The notes under the pieces: generated by a model
What the model was told of the DNA's origin: nothing
The model's database searches: none
What the model saw: the letters and a program-made list of their open reading frames with translations, nothing else
Assembly (NCBI GenBank): GCA_964420365.1
Contig: CAYQTA010000022.1
Span: forward strand, 1-43,871
DNA from: JAMOQA01 sp964420365
GTDB taxonomy: Bacteria > Acidobacteriota > Polarisedimenticolia > J045
Direction of reading: 5' to 3'
Length of the DNA: 43,871 nt
Shown here: positions 8,184-16,196 of the stretch, in pieces
Numbering within the stretch: position 1 is the first letter of the stretch
Layout: the number at the start of each line of letters is the position of its first letter
Translations under genes and position numbers: made by a program

Positions 8184-8785
8184 GGTCGCGCGGGTTCCTC
8201 TTCGGTCTCGTCGTGCTCGTCATCCTCGGCCTGTTCGCCTGGCACGAGGTGCGGAAGGACCGGGAGACCGGGAAGCTGGGAACGAACCAGGAGATCTTCC
8301 CCTACGCCGCGTCCCGGGTACAGGAGTTCCGGGTCGTCTTCGACGGAACGACGACCGTGGTCCTCCGCCGCGGTGACGACCGGTCCTGGCAGGTGGTCGA
8401 GGGGCCGGAAGGGACCGATCCATCTTTCGCCGCCGACTTCCTCGGGGCCTGGAGCCGCATCCGCTACCTCGATACCGTGGAGGAGGAACCGGCGGAGGAG
8501 TCCCTCTCCCGGTACGGCCTGCGGCCCCCCCGCCTCCTCGTCGAGGCCCGGCTTGCCCCCGACGCGGAGGGCAAGCTCCCCGAGCGGCAGCCGCGGCTGG
8601 AGCTGGGGGGAGCGGCGCCGCTCCAACCCTCCGTCTACGCGCGGGTGGACGGTTTTCCCCGGGTCGTGCTCGTCAGCCCGTCGGCCAGCGATCTCTACGA
8701 GGGGGTCGGCCGGGAACTGATCGGGCAGGAGCCGGTGGAGCTGCCGGACGTGCGGACGGCACCCGGGGAGGGCGGCCCCCACTGA
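8180..8785 (+). CDS. DUF4340 domain protein
   Basis: A 201-residue protein with one N-terminal membrane helix (GFLFGLVVLVILGLFAWHE) and a soluble extracytoplasmic DUF4340 domain. Typical DUF4340 traits are the pattern V-x-x-F-R-V-V-F-D-G followed by basic strand residues, W-Q-V-V-E-G-P, and S-R-Y-G-L-R-P-P. Only one copy of the repeat is present, so it is shorter than many homologues. The GTG start overlaps the GldG-like stop (GTGA) and has GGAGG just upstream. DUF4340 proteins regularly follow GldG-like genes, supporting a shared complex of unknown substrate. Confidence 0.8.
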   Translation: MRSRGFLFGLVVLVILGLFAWHEVRKDRETGKLGTNQEIFPYAASRVQEFRVVFDGTTTVVLRRGDDRSWQVVEGPEGTDPSFAADFLGAWSRIRYLDTVEEEPAEESLSRYGLRPPRLLVEARLAPDAEGKLPERQPRLELGGAAPLQPSVYARVDGFPRVVLVSPSASDLYEGVGRELIGQEPVELPDVRTAPGEGGPH

Positions 8786-8793
8786 CCGGTCAG
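8782..8793. terminator. Palindrome spanning convergent stop codons
   Basis: A perfect 12-bp palindrome CTGACCGGTCAG contains the TGA stop of the DUF4340 gene (8783-8785) and the complementary TCA stop of the convergent GWxTD gene (8790-8792). It may act as a weak bidirectional pause; no T tract is present. Confidence 0.3.
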
Positions 8794-10445
8794 CGGTCGT
8801 CGCCTCCTCCGACCATCGGGGCCGGCTCCGGGAGCGGCGGCACGGGCACCGGGTGACGGACCGGGGCGATCGGTCCGAGGGTGGCCGGTGGCGGCTCCCG
8901 CTCGTCGGTGTCCTTCACCGTGAAGAGGACCGTTCGCTCGAGGGGGGTCCCGCCGCTGCCGGCGCGGGCGAGGAAGCGGATCCTCCATTCCCCGGGGGGC
9001 AGCGACCCCGCCGGCAGGTCCCAGGCCCGCGGCCCCCGGGCGTCGTCCAGGTGTCCCGGGCGACCCCACGGGCTCCACGTTCCCCCCGGGGTGGCCCGCC
9101 GTTCGAACGACCAGTCGAGGCCCACCGGCACGTCGTCCGTCCCGGCCGGACCGGCCACGCCCAGGAACAGGCGGAACGGATCCCGGGGACCGAGGACGCG
9201 CTCCACCCGGGGCACGTAGACCACCTCGCCCCACCGGAAGGGCCACGTCGCGGAGGTCTCGGGGGCCGGTGCCCGGGCAAGGAACCGGCACAGCACCGGG
9301 CCAGTGACCGCCGGCGTTCCCGGGCCCGGAGGAGGCACCTCCAGGTGCCCCGTGGCGGTGGCGGCCCCACCGCCACGGCGGTCGAGGATCACGCCGGTGA
9401 CCTCCCAGGCCCCGGGCGGCACGGCCCGGATCGCCTGGAAGAGGAGCCAGGGGGCGGAAGGATCGGGGGCGGGTTCCCCGACGAACGCCTCGTCCGGCAC
9501 CTCGATGGCGCCACCGGGATTCCCCTTCGCCGGGCGAAGCATCGCGCTGGCCGCGAACCGGTCGGCGAGGCCGGTGGCCGTGCCGTCCCAGGGGGGCACC
9601 AGGTCCTCCCGGCGGATGGCCAGGGTGATCGCGACGAGGTGGCGGCCGTCCCCGGTGGCGACCGGGTGGAACGAGATCGCCCCGCGGCACGTGCCGAGGA
9701 ACTGCTCCGCCTCCACGACCCGGCGCATCAGCTCCCGCTCGCTCGGAATCTCCTGGAGGGCGGCCAGGTCCATCGCGATTCCGAGGTTGCCGTCCTCCCA
9801 CGGCACCAGTTCGAACAGGCGGGCCCAGGCCGTGTCCGGGTCCTGCCGCCGGGGAAACGGGTCGGTGATGTCGAAGTAGGGCGTGTTGAACCGGGGTTCC
9901 CGGGTCAGGTGCCAGTCCCCGTCCCCGGTCCGGACGAACGCGACCACGTAGTAGGCGGAATTCGCCGCCCGCCGGAGCCCGTGGTAGACCCAGCGGAGGA
10001 GACCCCGCCCCACCGTGCCCTCCTCCCGGTGGTCGTAGTTCTCGTCCCGCTCGATGTCGGTGGGTGGACCGAGGAGGATGTAGATCTTTCCCCGATCGGT
10101 CTTCCAGCCGGGCAGGGGCGTGTCGTCGAAGAGCCGGTTGGCCTCCCGCACGCGGTGCCAGAAGAGCAGGCGAAACTCGTTCTCCGGCGTCTCCGGGACG
10201 GGATCGCGGCGTTCCCAGAATCGCCGGATGAAGGCGATCCGCTCCTCGCGGGTCTTCAGTTTTCTCCAGAGCTTCGCTTCTCCTCGCGTCATCAGGTAGC
10301 GGACGGGGCCCCTGGCCCACTCGCGGACCGGGTCCCGGGCCCGGCGTTTCCCCCGCGCGGGGGCCGGGGCCACCAGCACCAGGACGAGCAGGGCGAGGAA
10401 GAGGGCGGGCAGCGGCCCGCGCCGGTTTGACCGGTCGGGAAGCAC
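8790..10445 (-). CDS. Exported GWxTD domain protein
   Basis: A 551-residue protein. A GTG start at 10445 gives a clean signal peptide (about residues 1-31, ending VAPAPARG). The GWxTD domain occupies about residues 40-170: R-I-A-F-I-R-R-F-W-E-R-R-D-P-x-P, E-N-E-F-R-L-L-F-W-x-R-V-x-E-A-N-x-L-F-D, and GWKTDRGKIYILLGPP, which is the name-giving motif. The rest resembles beta-rich sandwich segments seen in long members of this family from Acidobacteriota and Gemmatimonadota. Function is not established. The tail is Pro-rich. A TATCCT element lies 6 bases upstream of the GTG with no Shine-Dalgarno, suggesting a leaderless message. The gene is convergent with the exporter operon. Confidence 0.78.
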   Translation of the reverse strand: MLPDRSNRRGPLPALFLALLVLVLVAPAPARGKRRARDPVREWARGPVRYLMTRGEAKLWRKLKTREERIAFIRRFWERRDPVPETPENEFRLLFWHRVREANRLFDDTPLPGWKTDRGKIYILLGPPTDIERDENYDHREEGTVGRGLLRWVYHGLRRAANSAYYVVAFVRTGDGDWHLTREPRFNTPYFDITDPFPRRQDPDTAWARLFELVPWEDGNLGIAMDLAALQEIPSERELMRRVVEAEQFLGTCRGAISFHPVATGDGRHLVAITLAIRREDLVPPWDGTATGLADRFAASAMLRPAKGNPGGAIEVPDEAFVGEPAPDPSAPWLLFQAIRAVPPGAWEVTGVILDRRGGGAATATGHLEVPPPGPGTPAVTGPVLCRFLARAPAPETSATWPFRWGEVVYVPRVERVLGPRDPFRLFLGVAGPAGTDDVPVGLDWSFERRATPGGTWSPWGRPGHLDDARGPRAWDLPAGSLPPGEWRIRFLARAGSGGTPLERTVLFTVKDTDEREPPPATLGPIAPVRHPVPVPPLPEPAPMVGGGDDR

Positions 10446-10457
10446 GGGCCTAGGATA
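10427..10457. promoter_or_regulatory. Overlapping divergent promoters
   Basis: Plus strand: TTGACC (10427-10432), 18-bp spacer, TAGGAT (10451-10456), for the HEAT lipoprotein gene. Minus strand: TATCCT (10457-10452), 6 bases from the GTG of the GWxTD gene. The two -10 elements occupy the same bases, so polymerase could not use both at once. A neighbouring inverted repeat CCGGCGG-GAT-CCGCCGG lies near 10465-10481. Confidence 0.5.
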
Positions 10458-10518
10458 ACTCCCACCGGCGGGATCCGCCGGGAGATCCTGGTCGCGTCGC
10501 GATCCGAGGGAGTGATCC

Positions 10519-11637
10519 ATGCCGTCCATGCACCGCGCCGGCCGCCGGCCGGGTCTTCCTTGCCTGCCGTTCCTGCTCGTCGTCGTCATCGTTGCCGCCG
10601 TCGCCTGCGGGGGAGGGCAGGGGCTTCCGGGGAAGACCCCGGACGAGAAGGCGATCGCCGCCGCCGAGCTCGGTATCAACGGGGCCGACGAGAACATCCC
10701 GGTGCTCCTCCACGCGGTGGAGACCGAGCCCGAGCTGGTCCAGACCTCGGCGATCGTCGCCCTCGGTCGAATCGGGACGCCGGCGGCCGTGGAGGCGCTG
10801 GGCAAGCTGTCGAACCACGAGGCGCGGCGCATTCGCCTGGCGGTGGCCCAGGCGCTCCAGGACGTGCTGCCGGAGGCGTACCCGGAGGCGGCGAAGGTGC
10901 TGGTCGAGATGGGGAAGCACTGCCTGCCCAGGGGACCGGGCAAGGACCCGGACCGGGAGATCCGGCGGGCGGTCGTCACGTCCCTGGCGGTCGTCCAGCA
11001 GCCGATCGGCCTCGACTATCTCCTCGACCGGCTGCGGAACGACTACGACGAGAACGTCCGCAACACCGCGGTCAAGACCCTGGGGCGTCTGAAGGATCCG
11101 CGGGCCGTGGACGTCCTGATCGACGTCTTCCACACCGACAACACCCACAACCAGGCCTGGGCGATCGAGTCCCTCGGGGAGATCGGCGATCCACGGGCGA
11201 TTCCCACGGTCAAGGAAGCCCTGGACATCGACGTGACCTACGACGCGATCGTTCGGGGCAAGGCCGCGTGGGCCCTGATGCAGCTCGCCGGCAAGGACGC
11301 GATCCCCGTCCTCGAGGAGGCCCTGGCGAAGGAGCCCGACGACATGGCCGCCGTGCGGATGGCCCACGCGCTGGCGAAGCTCGGCGTCAAGGAGGCGATC
11401 CCGGTCCTCGAGGACCGGCTGCTCCACGCGGAGCGGGAGTTCGCCCGCGCCGAGGCGGCCCGGGCACTCAAGGAGGTGGGCCGGAAGGAAAGTTTCGCGG
11501 TCGTCGACCGCGCGTTCCGCGAGGACCGGTCCGGCCTGGTCAAGAAGGAGGCCGGGCAGGCGGCGCTCGCGCTGATCAGGAAATACCACCTGGAACCGGG
11601 GAAGCAGGAAGCCGGTTCCGGCGAGGAATCCCGCTGA
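10519..11637 (+). CDS. HEAT-repeat lipoprotein
   Basis: A 372-residue protein. After a basic start and hydrophobic stretch the sequence AVAC at residue 30 followed by GGG is a plausible lipobox, so the mature protein should be membrane-anchored. Nearly all of the remainder (about 45-360) is made of alpha-helical HEAT/PBS-lyase-type repeats of about 31-35 residues, recognisable from recurring A-L-G-R-I-G-x-P-A-A-V-E-A-L, L-G-R-L-K-D-P-R-A-V-D-V-L, L-G-E-I-G-D-P-R-A-I and L-A-K-L-G-V-K-E-A-I-P-V-L. Such solenoids are binding scaffolds. A GAGGGA site precedes the ATG. It heads a co-directional run with bactofilin, a methyltransferase-like gene and the subtilase. Confidence 0.82.
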   Translation: MPSMHRAGRRPGLPCLPFLLVVVIVAAVACGGGQGLPGKTPDEKAIAAAELGINGADENIPVLLHAVETEPELVQTSAIVALGRIGTPAAVEALGKLSNHEARRIRLAVAQALQDVLPEAYPEAAKVLVEMGKHCLPRGPGKDPDREIRRAVVTSLAVVQQPIGLDYLLDRLRNDYDENVRNTAVKTLGRLKDPRAVDVLIDVFHTDNTHNQAWAIESLGEIGDPRAIPTVKEALDIDVTYDAIVRGKAAWALMQLAGKDAIPVLEEALAKEPDDMAAVRMAHALAKLGVKEAIPVLEDRLLHAEREFARAEAARALKEVGRKESFAVVDRAFREDRSGLVKKEAGQAALALIRKYHLEPGKQEAGSGEESR

Positions 11638-11638
11638 T

Positions 11639-11664
11639 CGTTCCCGCTGGCCCGGGCGGGAACG
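11639..11664 (+). terminator. 9-bp hairpin between HEAT gene and bactofilin
   Basis: A perfect stem, CGTTCCCGC (11639-11647) and GCGGGAACG (11656-11664), with an 8-base loop sits directly before the GAGGAGGAG ribosome binding site of the bactofilin gene. There is no T tract, so partial attenuation or mRNA stabilisation is as likely as termination. Confidence 0.45.
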
Positions 11665-11680
11665 AGGAGGAGAGACGCCG

Positions 11681-12226
11681 ATGTCGATCTGGGGGCGCAA
11701 GGAGCCCGAGGAGGAGCAGAGCCCGGTGATCATGACCGGGGAGTCCGGCAGCGAGGCCCGGACCGCCGCCGAGCGGCCGGCGACGAAAGGAGCGGCGATG
11801 GAGACCCGGAAGGCGATCATCGGTCCCTCGATCCAGGTGAAGGGGGAGCTGATCGGGAAGGAAGACCTCGTGATCGAGGGGAAGGTCGAGGGCGTGGTTC
11901 GCCTGCGGGATCACCACCTCGTGATCGGGAAGACCGCGGTCATCGAGGCCACCCTCGAGGCGAAGTCGATCCGCATCGAGGGGACCGTGCGGGGTGACGT
12001 GGTGGCGGGAGAGCGGGTCGAGCTGGCCAGCGGCAGCACCCTGACGGGAGACATCGTTGCTCCCCGGATCTCCATCGCCGACGGCGCGCGGTTCAAGGGC
12101 AGCGTCGACATGGACCGTTCCGGCGCCGGCAAGGCCGAGCAGTCGGCGAAGAAGAAGGGGGCCGTCAGCACGCTTCCTCCCGGCAAGGAACCCGGGGCCG
12201 GCGCCCAGGCGCGCCCCGGTTCCTGA
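11681..12226 (+). CDS. Bactofilin
   Basis: A 181-residue polymer-forming cytoskeletal protein. The core (about residues 42-145) has the regular glycine-marked beta-helix of the bactofilin (DUF583) family: I-G-P-S-I-Q-V-K-G-E-L-I-G-K-E-D-L-V-I-E-G, H-H-L-V-I-G-K-T-A, I-R-I-E-G-T-V-R-G-D-V, and L-T-G-D-I-V-A-P-R-I-S-I-A-D-G-A-R-F-K-G. The N-terminal 40 residues and the C-terminal Pro/Gly/Lys tail are disordered, as usual. Bactofilins assemble without nucleotide and act in cell shape, stalk formation, polarity or chromosome organisation depending on species. The strong GAGGAGGAG site supports the ATG at 11681. Confidence 0.93.
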   Translation: MSIWGRKEPEEEQSPVIMTGESGSEARTAAERPATKGAAMETRKAIIGPSIQVKGELIGKEDLVIEGKVEGVVRLRDHHLVIGKTAVIEATLEAKSIRIEGTVRGDVVAGERVELASGSTLTGDIVAPRISIADGARFKGSVDMDRSGAGKAEQSAKKKGAVSTLPPGKEPGAGAQARPGS

Positions 12227-12253
12227 CGCGCGGGCGGCAGGCCGCCGCCGGCG

Positions 12254-12853
12254 ATGGGCCTGTTCGGCTGGTGGTCGAGGCGCCCCGAGGGGGGCGGGGA
12301 AGATCCCGCCCCGCCCGAGCCCCGGCTCGGTCCCTCGGGTCCCCTCGCCCGGATCCTCGCGGCCGCCGGGGAGGTCGTGGAGGCGGGGGGGAGGCAGCCC
12401 CGGGCGCTCCTGGTGGGTCCCCCCTCCGGCCGCACGATCGAGACGCTGGCCGGCGCCGGTTTCCGGGTGACGGTCGACGGCGAACCCGAGCCCCGACCTC
12501 CCCTCGAGTACCGGGACGGGGAGTTCGACCTGGTCCTCGCCTTCGACCTGCCGGACGGCCTTGCCGACGAGGACCTGGCGCCGCTCCTCGCCGAGTGGAG
12601 CCGCGTCCTCCGGCGCGGGGGCACCCTCTGGTTCCTCGCCGCGTGTGGCGGGGAGGAGGCGGTCCCGCTCCGCCGCTGGGACCTGTGGCCGGATGGCAGC
12701 CTCTCGTCCCGCGAGGTCCTGCGGCGCGTGGACCGCACCTGCCGCCGGCGCTCGAACCGCGACCTGGAACGGCTTGCGCGGCCCCTGGGGGGCGCTGAGA
12801 TTACCCTCCGAAGGGATGGTCTCCGGGAGATCGTCTGCCGTCGCAGGACCTGA
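12254..12853 (+). CDS. Class I methyltransferase-like protein, possibly degenerate
   Basis: A 199-residue cytoplasmic protein resembling the SAM-dependent methyltransferase fold: A-L-L-V-G-P-P-S-G at the position of motif I, F-R-V-T-V-D-G-E as the acidic strand-2 end, F-D-L-V-L-A-F-D-L-P-D-G as motif IV, and W-S-R-V-L-R-R-G-G-T-L-W-F-L as motif V/VI. Motif I lacks the usual G-x-G-x-G, so SAM binding is uncertain. The C-terminal third is Arg-rich with no recognised substrate domain. It starts 27 bases after bactofilin and ends 32 bases before the subtilase, implying one transcript. It could be a degenerate or non-catalytic family member. Confidence 0.5.
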   Translation: MGLFGWWSRRPEGGGEDPAPPEPRLGPSGPLARILAAAGEVVEAGGRQPRALLVGPPSGRTIETLAGAGFRVTVDGEPEPRPPLEYRDGEFDLVLAFDLPDGLADEDLAPLLAEWSRVLRRGGTLWFLAACGGEEAVPLRRWDLWPDGSLSSREVLRRVDRTCRRRSNRDLERLARPLGGAEITLRRDGLREIVCRRRT

Positions 12854-12885
12854 CCTCCCGGGGACTTCCTCCGAGGAGGTTCCGC

Positions 12886-15531
12886 ATGCGGCGGCTGGCC
12901 CTGGTCGTTCTCGCGTTCTCCCTGCTGTCGGTTCTCTTCCTGCCGGCCGGGGCGCTTCCCCCGGACCGGCCCGGGGACGTCCGGCTCGAGCTGGTGGACG
13001 GTCCGTGGACCGTCCACCCCGTCGAGCCCGCCGACCTGCTCGCCGACGGCGAGCCCCGGGTCGTCCTGGTCCGCGTGGAAGGACGGGTGACCCCCGCCTT
13101 CCTGGCCCGTCTCGACGCCGCGGGGGTGCACGTCCTGGAACCGTTCGTCGGGCGGGTGTTGACCGCGCGGCTGGAACCGGCCGCGGTCCGCCTGCCGCGG
13201 TCCCTGCGGGATCGGGTCACCTTTTTCCCGCTGCCACCGGCGGAGCGGCGTCTCGCCCCCCTCGGGCGGCGAAACGTCCGCCGGGCCCTCGGCGAGCTCC
13301 TCACCCCGAGCGGAACGACGAGCCGCGTGCGGCTGCGCGCGTTCCCCGGGGGGGACCTGGCAGCCCTTCGCTCCCGGGTCGAGGAGATGGGCGGCCGGGT
13401 GGTCGAGGAACTGCCGGACGGGGCGGTGATCGAGGTCCAGGATTCGCTCCTTCCCCGGATCGCCGCGTGGAACGAGGTCGCGTGGATCGGTCCGCCGCCC
13501 GCCCGGAGGGTGCCCTTGAACGACAGGAGCCGGGCGGTGGTCCACGCGACGGAGCTGGCGAGTGCTCCCTACGGGCTCGACGGGAGCGGCCAGGTCGCCG
13601 GGATCTGGGACGTCGGGCCGATCAGCCCGGATCACCCGGACTTCGGCGACCGGGTGACGTGGCCCGCGGGGGAGGGAACGCCCCACTGCGCGAACTGCGA
13701 TCACCCGACCCACGTGGCGGGCACGATGGTCGGCGACGGGAGCCAGAGCGCCGCCGAGGGGTACGCGGACCGGCAGTACCGGGGGATGGCGCCGGCCGCG
13801 CGGATCGTTTCGTACGATTACAACGGGATCCTCTCGGCGGAGTACTCGACCGCGTTCCGGGACCACGGGGTCCGGGTGGCCAACAACTCGTGGGGTGCCT
13901 GCATCGACCCGGACGAGGCGGGCTGCTATGGCTGCGAGGGGTTCGGTTCGTACACCGACGAGGCGCGGAGCTTCGACAACACGGTGCAGTCCCTGCGGTC
14001 GATGCTGGTCGTCTTCGCCGCGGGCAACGAGCGGAACGATGACATCTGCGGCTTCTCGACGGAACGCCCCTACCTGAACTGGACCTCCCTGACGCCGCCG
14101 TCGACGGCCAAGAACGTGGTCACGGTGGGAGCCGTCTGGTCCGACGGGGAGTCGATGACGACCTTCTCGTCGTGGGGACCGACCCGGGACGGCCGACTGA
14201 AGCCCGACCTGGTGGCGGACGGCCAGTGGGTCACGTCCTGCGATGATCCCGACGGCTACACGACGATGGCCGGGACGTCGATGGCCTCCCCGGCGGTCGC
14301 CGGGGCCGCCCTGCTGCTCCGCCAGGCGATCGTGGAGGATGGCACCACGGAGCCCTCCGCGGCCGCCCTCAAGGCCCTCCTGATCCACGGGGCCCGGGAC
14401 ATCGACGGGACCACGGGGACCGCGCCCGGGCCGGACTACGCGACGGGATGGGGCCTGCTGGACATCCGGCGCTCGGTGGACCTGTGGCGGGACGGCGCCC
14501 TCGAGGAGGGGACCGTCGAGGATGGCGGAGAGGTGACGTTCGAGCTCCCGGTCCCTGCCGATGCGACCGAGGTCCGGGTGACCCTGGCCTGGACCGATCC
14601 TCCCGCCTCCTCCCTGGCGGCCAGGAAGCTGGTCCACGACCTCGACCTCGTGGTCGTCGATCCCGCGGGGAACGTGCACTACCCCTGGACCCTCGACCCC
14701 GCCCACCCGGCCGCGCCGGCGGTCCGGACCGGACCGAACCGCGCGGACAACGTGGAGCAGGTGCTCGTCGACGACCCGGTGGCGGGGACCTGGACGGTCC
14801 GGGTCGGCGGAACGTCCATCCCGGCGGGCGAGCAGGCATTCGCCCTCGTGACGACGCCCGCGGGGGCCGAGGCGAATCCCCGGGAGCAGGGGTTCCGTCC
14901 GCTGGCTCCCGGGAACGGGAAGGAGTTCCGCGCGGACGACGCTCCACCCCGGTTCTCCTGGGCTCCCGGGGACTGGGACGAGTTCCGCGTGATCGTCCGG
15001 CGCGGAACGAAGAAGGTGCTCACCTCGGGCAAGCGCTGGTTGACCGGGACCTCCTGGACGCCGTCCGGCAAGGGATGGCAGCGGATCCTCCGGAAGCTGA
15101 CGAAGGGGCAGTTGAACTGGGTCATCGAGGCCCGCGTCCGCGGGCAGAAGAAGGCCGGGGCGACCACCGAGGCCCGGAGCTTCTCCCTCGCACCCGTCGA
15201 GGTGCCGGTGATCGAGTCCCCGGAGAGCGGTTCCACCTGGGCGGCCACCGGGGCTCCTCCGACCTTCACCTGGGAAGGGGGCCAGGCCGGCACCTTCCGC
15301 GTGACGTGGTCGGCCAGCTCGTCGATGAAGGGAAAGAAGGCTTCCGGGAAGGGATACCATCTCTCGAGCACCACGTGGACGCCGTCGGCCGCCCAGTGGG
15401 CGAAGATGGCCAGGGTGGCCCGCAAGAAGGGGAACGGCTCGATCTGGGTCCAGGTGCTCTCCCGCGATGCCGCGCGGCGCAAGGCCGCGAGCACGCCGGT
15501 CCAGGTCCGCATCGGCGACGCCGGGAACTGA
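12886..15531 (+). CDS. Secreted subtilisin-like serine protease (S8, Kp43-like) with C-terminal repeats
   Basis: An 881-residue exported protease. Residues 1-23 are a signal peptide; about 24-210 form a prodomain-like region. The catalytic triad is visible as Asp242 (GIWDVG), His276 (HPTHVAGTM) and Ser465 (AGTSMASP), with oxyanion Asn381 (FAAGNE) and the NNSWG strand. Extra cysteines flank the His and follow NNSWG (C-A-N-C, A-C-I-D, C-Y-G-C-E-G), suggesting disulfide stabilisation. About 540-660 is a jelly-roll/PPC-like domain (V-R-V-T-L-A-W-T-D-P, L-V-H-D-L-D-L-V-V). The final 220 residues hold two Fn3-like repeats of about 100 residues (F-S-W-A-P-G, F-T-W-E-G-G). A GGAGG site precedes the ATG. 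Confidence 0.92.
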   Translation: MRRLALVVLAFSLLSVLFLPAGALPPDRPGDVRLELVDGPWTVHPVEPADLLADGEPRVVLVRVEGRVTPAFLARLDAAGVHVLEPFVGRVLTARLEPAAVRLPRSLRDRVTFFPLPPAERRLAPLGRRNVRRALGELLTPSGTTSRVRLRAFPGGDLAALRSRVEEMGGRVVEELPDGAVIEVQDSLLPRIAAWNEVAWIGPPPARRVPLNDRSRAVVHATELASAPYGLDGSGQVAGIWDVGPISPDHPDFGDRVTWPAGEGTPHCANCDHPTHVAGTMVGDGSQSAAEGYADRQYRGMAPAARIVSYDYNGILSAEYSTAFRDHGVRVANNSWGACIDPDEAGCYGCEGFGSYTDEARSFDNTVQSLRSMLVVFAAGNERNDDICGFSTERPYLNWTSLTPPSTAKNVVTVGAVWSDGESMTTFSSWGPTRDGRLKPDLVADGQWVTSCDDPDGYTTMAGTSMASPAVAGAALLLRQAIVEDGTTEPSAAALKALLIHGARDIDGTTGTAPGPDYATGWGLLDIRRSVDLWRDGALEEGTVEDGGEVTFELPVPADATEVRVTLAWTDPPASSLAARKLVHDLDLVVVDPAGNVHYPWTLDPAHPAAPAVRTGPNRADNVEQVLVDDPVAGTWTVRVGGTSIPAGEQAFALVTTPAGAEANPREQGFRPLAPGNGKEFRADDAPPRFSWAPGDWDEFRVIVRRGTKKVLTSGKRWLTGTSWTPSGKGWQRILRKLTKGQLNWVIEARVRGQKKAGATTEARSFSLAPVEVPVIESPESGSTWAATGAPPTFTWEGGQAGTFRVTWSASSSMKGKKASGKGYHLSSTTWTPSAAQWAKMARVARKKGNGSIWVQVLSRDAARRKAASTPVQVRIGDAGN

Positions 15532-15555
15532 GCCGCGGTCTCGCTGGAGTGCGGC

Positions 15556-15579
15556 GGGGCCGGGCGCCTGCCCGGCCCC
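15556..15579 (+). terminator. Strong GC hairpin after the subtilase gene
   Basis: A perfect 10-bp stem GGGGCCGGGC (15556-15565) and GCCCGGCCCC (15570-15579) with loop GCCT lies 25 bases after the subtilase stop. The following bases are C/T mixed without a run of T, as often seen for high-GC genomes. Confidence 0.65.
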
Positions 15580-15587
15580 GCCCGTCC

Positions 15588-15616
15588 TTGCCCGGTCCCG
15601 TTCGCGGACCTACGTT
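15588..15616 (+). promoter_or_regulatory. Promoter of the DUF4388 gene
   Basis: TTGCCC (15588-15593), 17-bp spacer, TACGTT (15611-15616), immediately after the terminator hairpin. Start near 15623 would leave a 15-base leader carrying GAGGAGGT. Confidence 0.45.
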
Positions 15617-15637
15617 CGCTCCGAGGAGGTACCGTCC

Positions 15638-16171
15638 ATGGAGACCACCGCGCCCTCCCTGGTGCTCGCGGGCCGGCTCGAGGCGTTCTCCCTCGCCGAC
15701 GTGCTGCAGCTCCTCGCCGCCGGCCGGCGCACGGGGATCCTGGCCGTCGAGCGGGAGGAGCCGCCCGAGCGGGCCGAGGTCGAGCTGGTCGATGGGCGGG
15801 TGATCCGGGCCGAGCGCAGCGGGGCTCCCGACCGGGTGGGGACGCTGCTCCTCGGCCGGGGCCGGCTCCGGCCCGAGCAGCTCGGGGCCGCCCTGGAGCG
15901 GCGGGCGGTCGCCTCGCGCCCCCTCGAGTCCGTCCTCCTCGAGATGGACGCCGTCGAGCCGGGCGACCTGGCCGAGGCCCTCGTCGAGCAGATCGAGGAG
16001 ACGGTAGCCGCGATCCTGTCCTGGCGGGAGGGGGTGTTCCGCTTCCGTGGCGCCCTCGCCCCGGGTGCCGGTGATCCGCGGCCCCTCGCGGGGGTTGCCC
16101 TGGACACCCAGGAGATCCTTCTCGAGGCGGCACGGCGCCTCGACGAGTGGGGCACGAGGTCCGTGCACTGA
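15638..16171 (+). CDS. DUF4388 (PATAN-type) domain protein
   Basis: A 177-residue cytoplasmic protein. Residues about 8-100 have the DUF4388 pattern: G-R-L-E-A-F-S-L-A-D-V-L-Q-L-L, G-R-R-T-G-I-L-A-V-E, a hydrophobic V-E-L-V-D-G-R-V-I-R-A strand, and the helical segment G-x-L-L-L-G-R-G-R-L-R-P-E-Q-L-G-A-A-L. The second half (V-E-Q-I-E-E-T-V-A-A-I-L-S-W-R-E-G-V-F-R-F) is the usual extension in these proteins. DUF4388 proteins are often linked to signalling and two-component or gliding systems in Myxococcota and Acidobacteriota; no output domain is present. The ATG has a near-perfect GAGGAGGT site. Confidence 0.8.
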   Translation: METTAPSLVLAGRLEAFSLADVLQLLAAGRRTGILAVEREEPPERAEVELVDGRVIRAERSGAPDRVGTLLLGRGRLRPEQLGAALERRAVASRPLESVLLEMDAVEPGDLAEALVEQIEETVAAILSWREGVFRFRGALAPGAGDPRPLAGVALDTQEILLEAARRLDEWGTRSVH

Positions 16172-16175
16172 GCGC

Positions 16176-16194
16176 GGGTCGAGGACCCCTTTTC
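16176..16194. terminator. Short hairpin with T tract between convergent genes
   Basis: GGGTC (16176-16180), loop GAG, GACCC (16184-16188), then CTTTT. It lies between the DUF4388 stop and the stop of the convergent NYN gene and is oriented to end the rightward transcript. Confidence 0.45.
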
Positions 16195-16196
16195 GA

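Noticed and set aside
11911..15360. A 1149-codon open frame on the minus strand opposite the subtilase and bactofilin genes
   Set aside because: High-GC antisense shadow: no start with a ribosome binding site, Pro/Arg/Gly-rich composition with no domain, and the plus strand holds well supported genes with intact motifs.
14896..15520. Possible tandem DNA repeat at the end of the subtilase gene
   Set aside because: The two Fn3-like units resemble each other only at the protein-pattern level (F-S-W / F-T-W); the DNA is not repeated, so it is a domain duplication rather than a repeat element.
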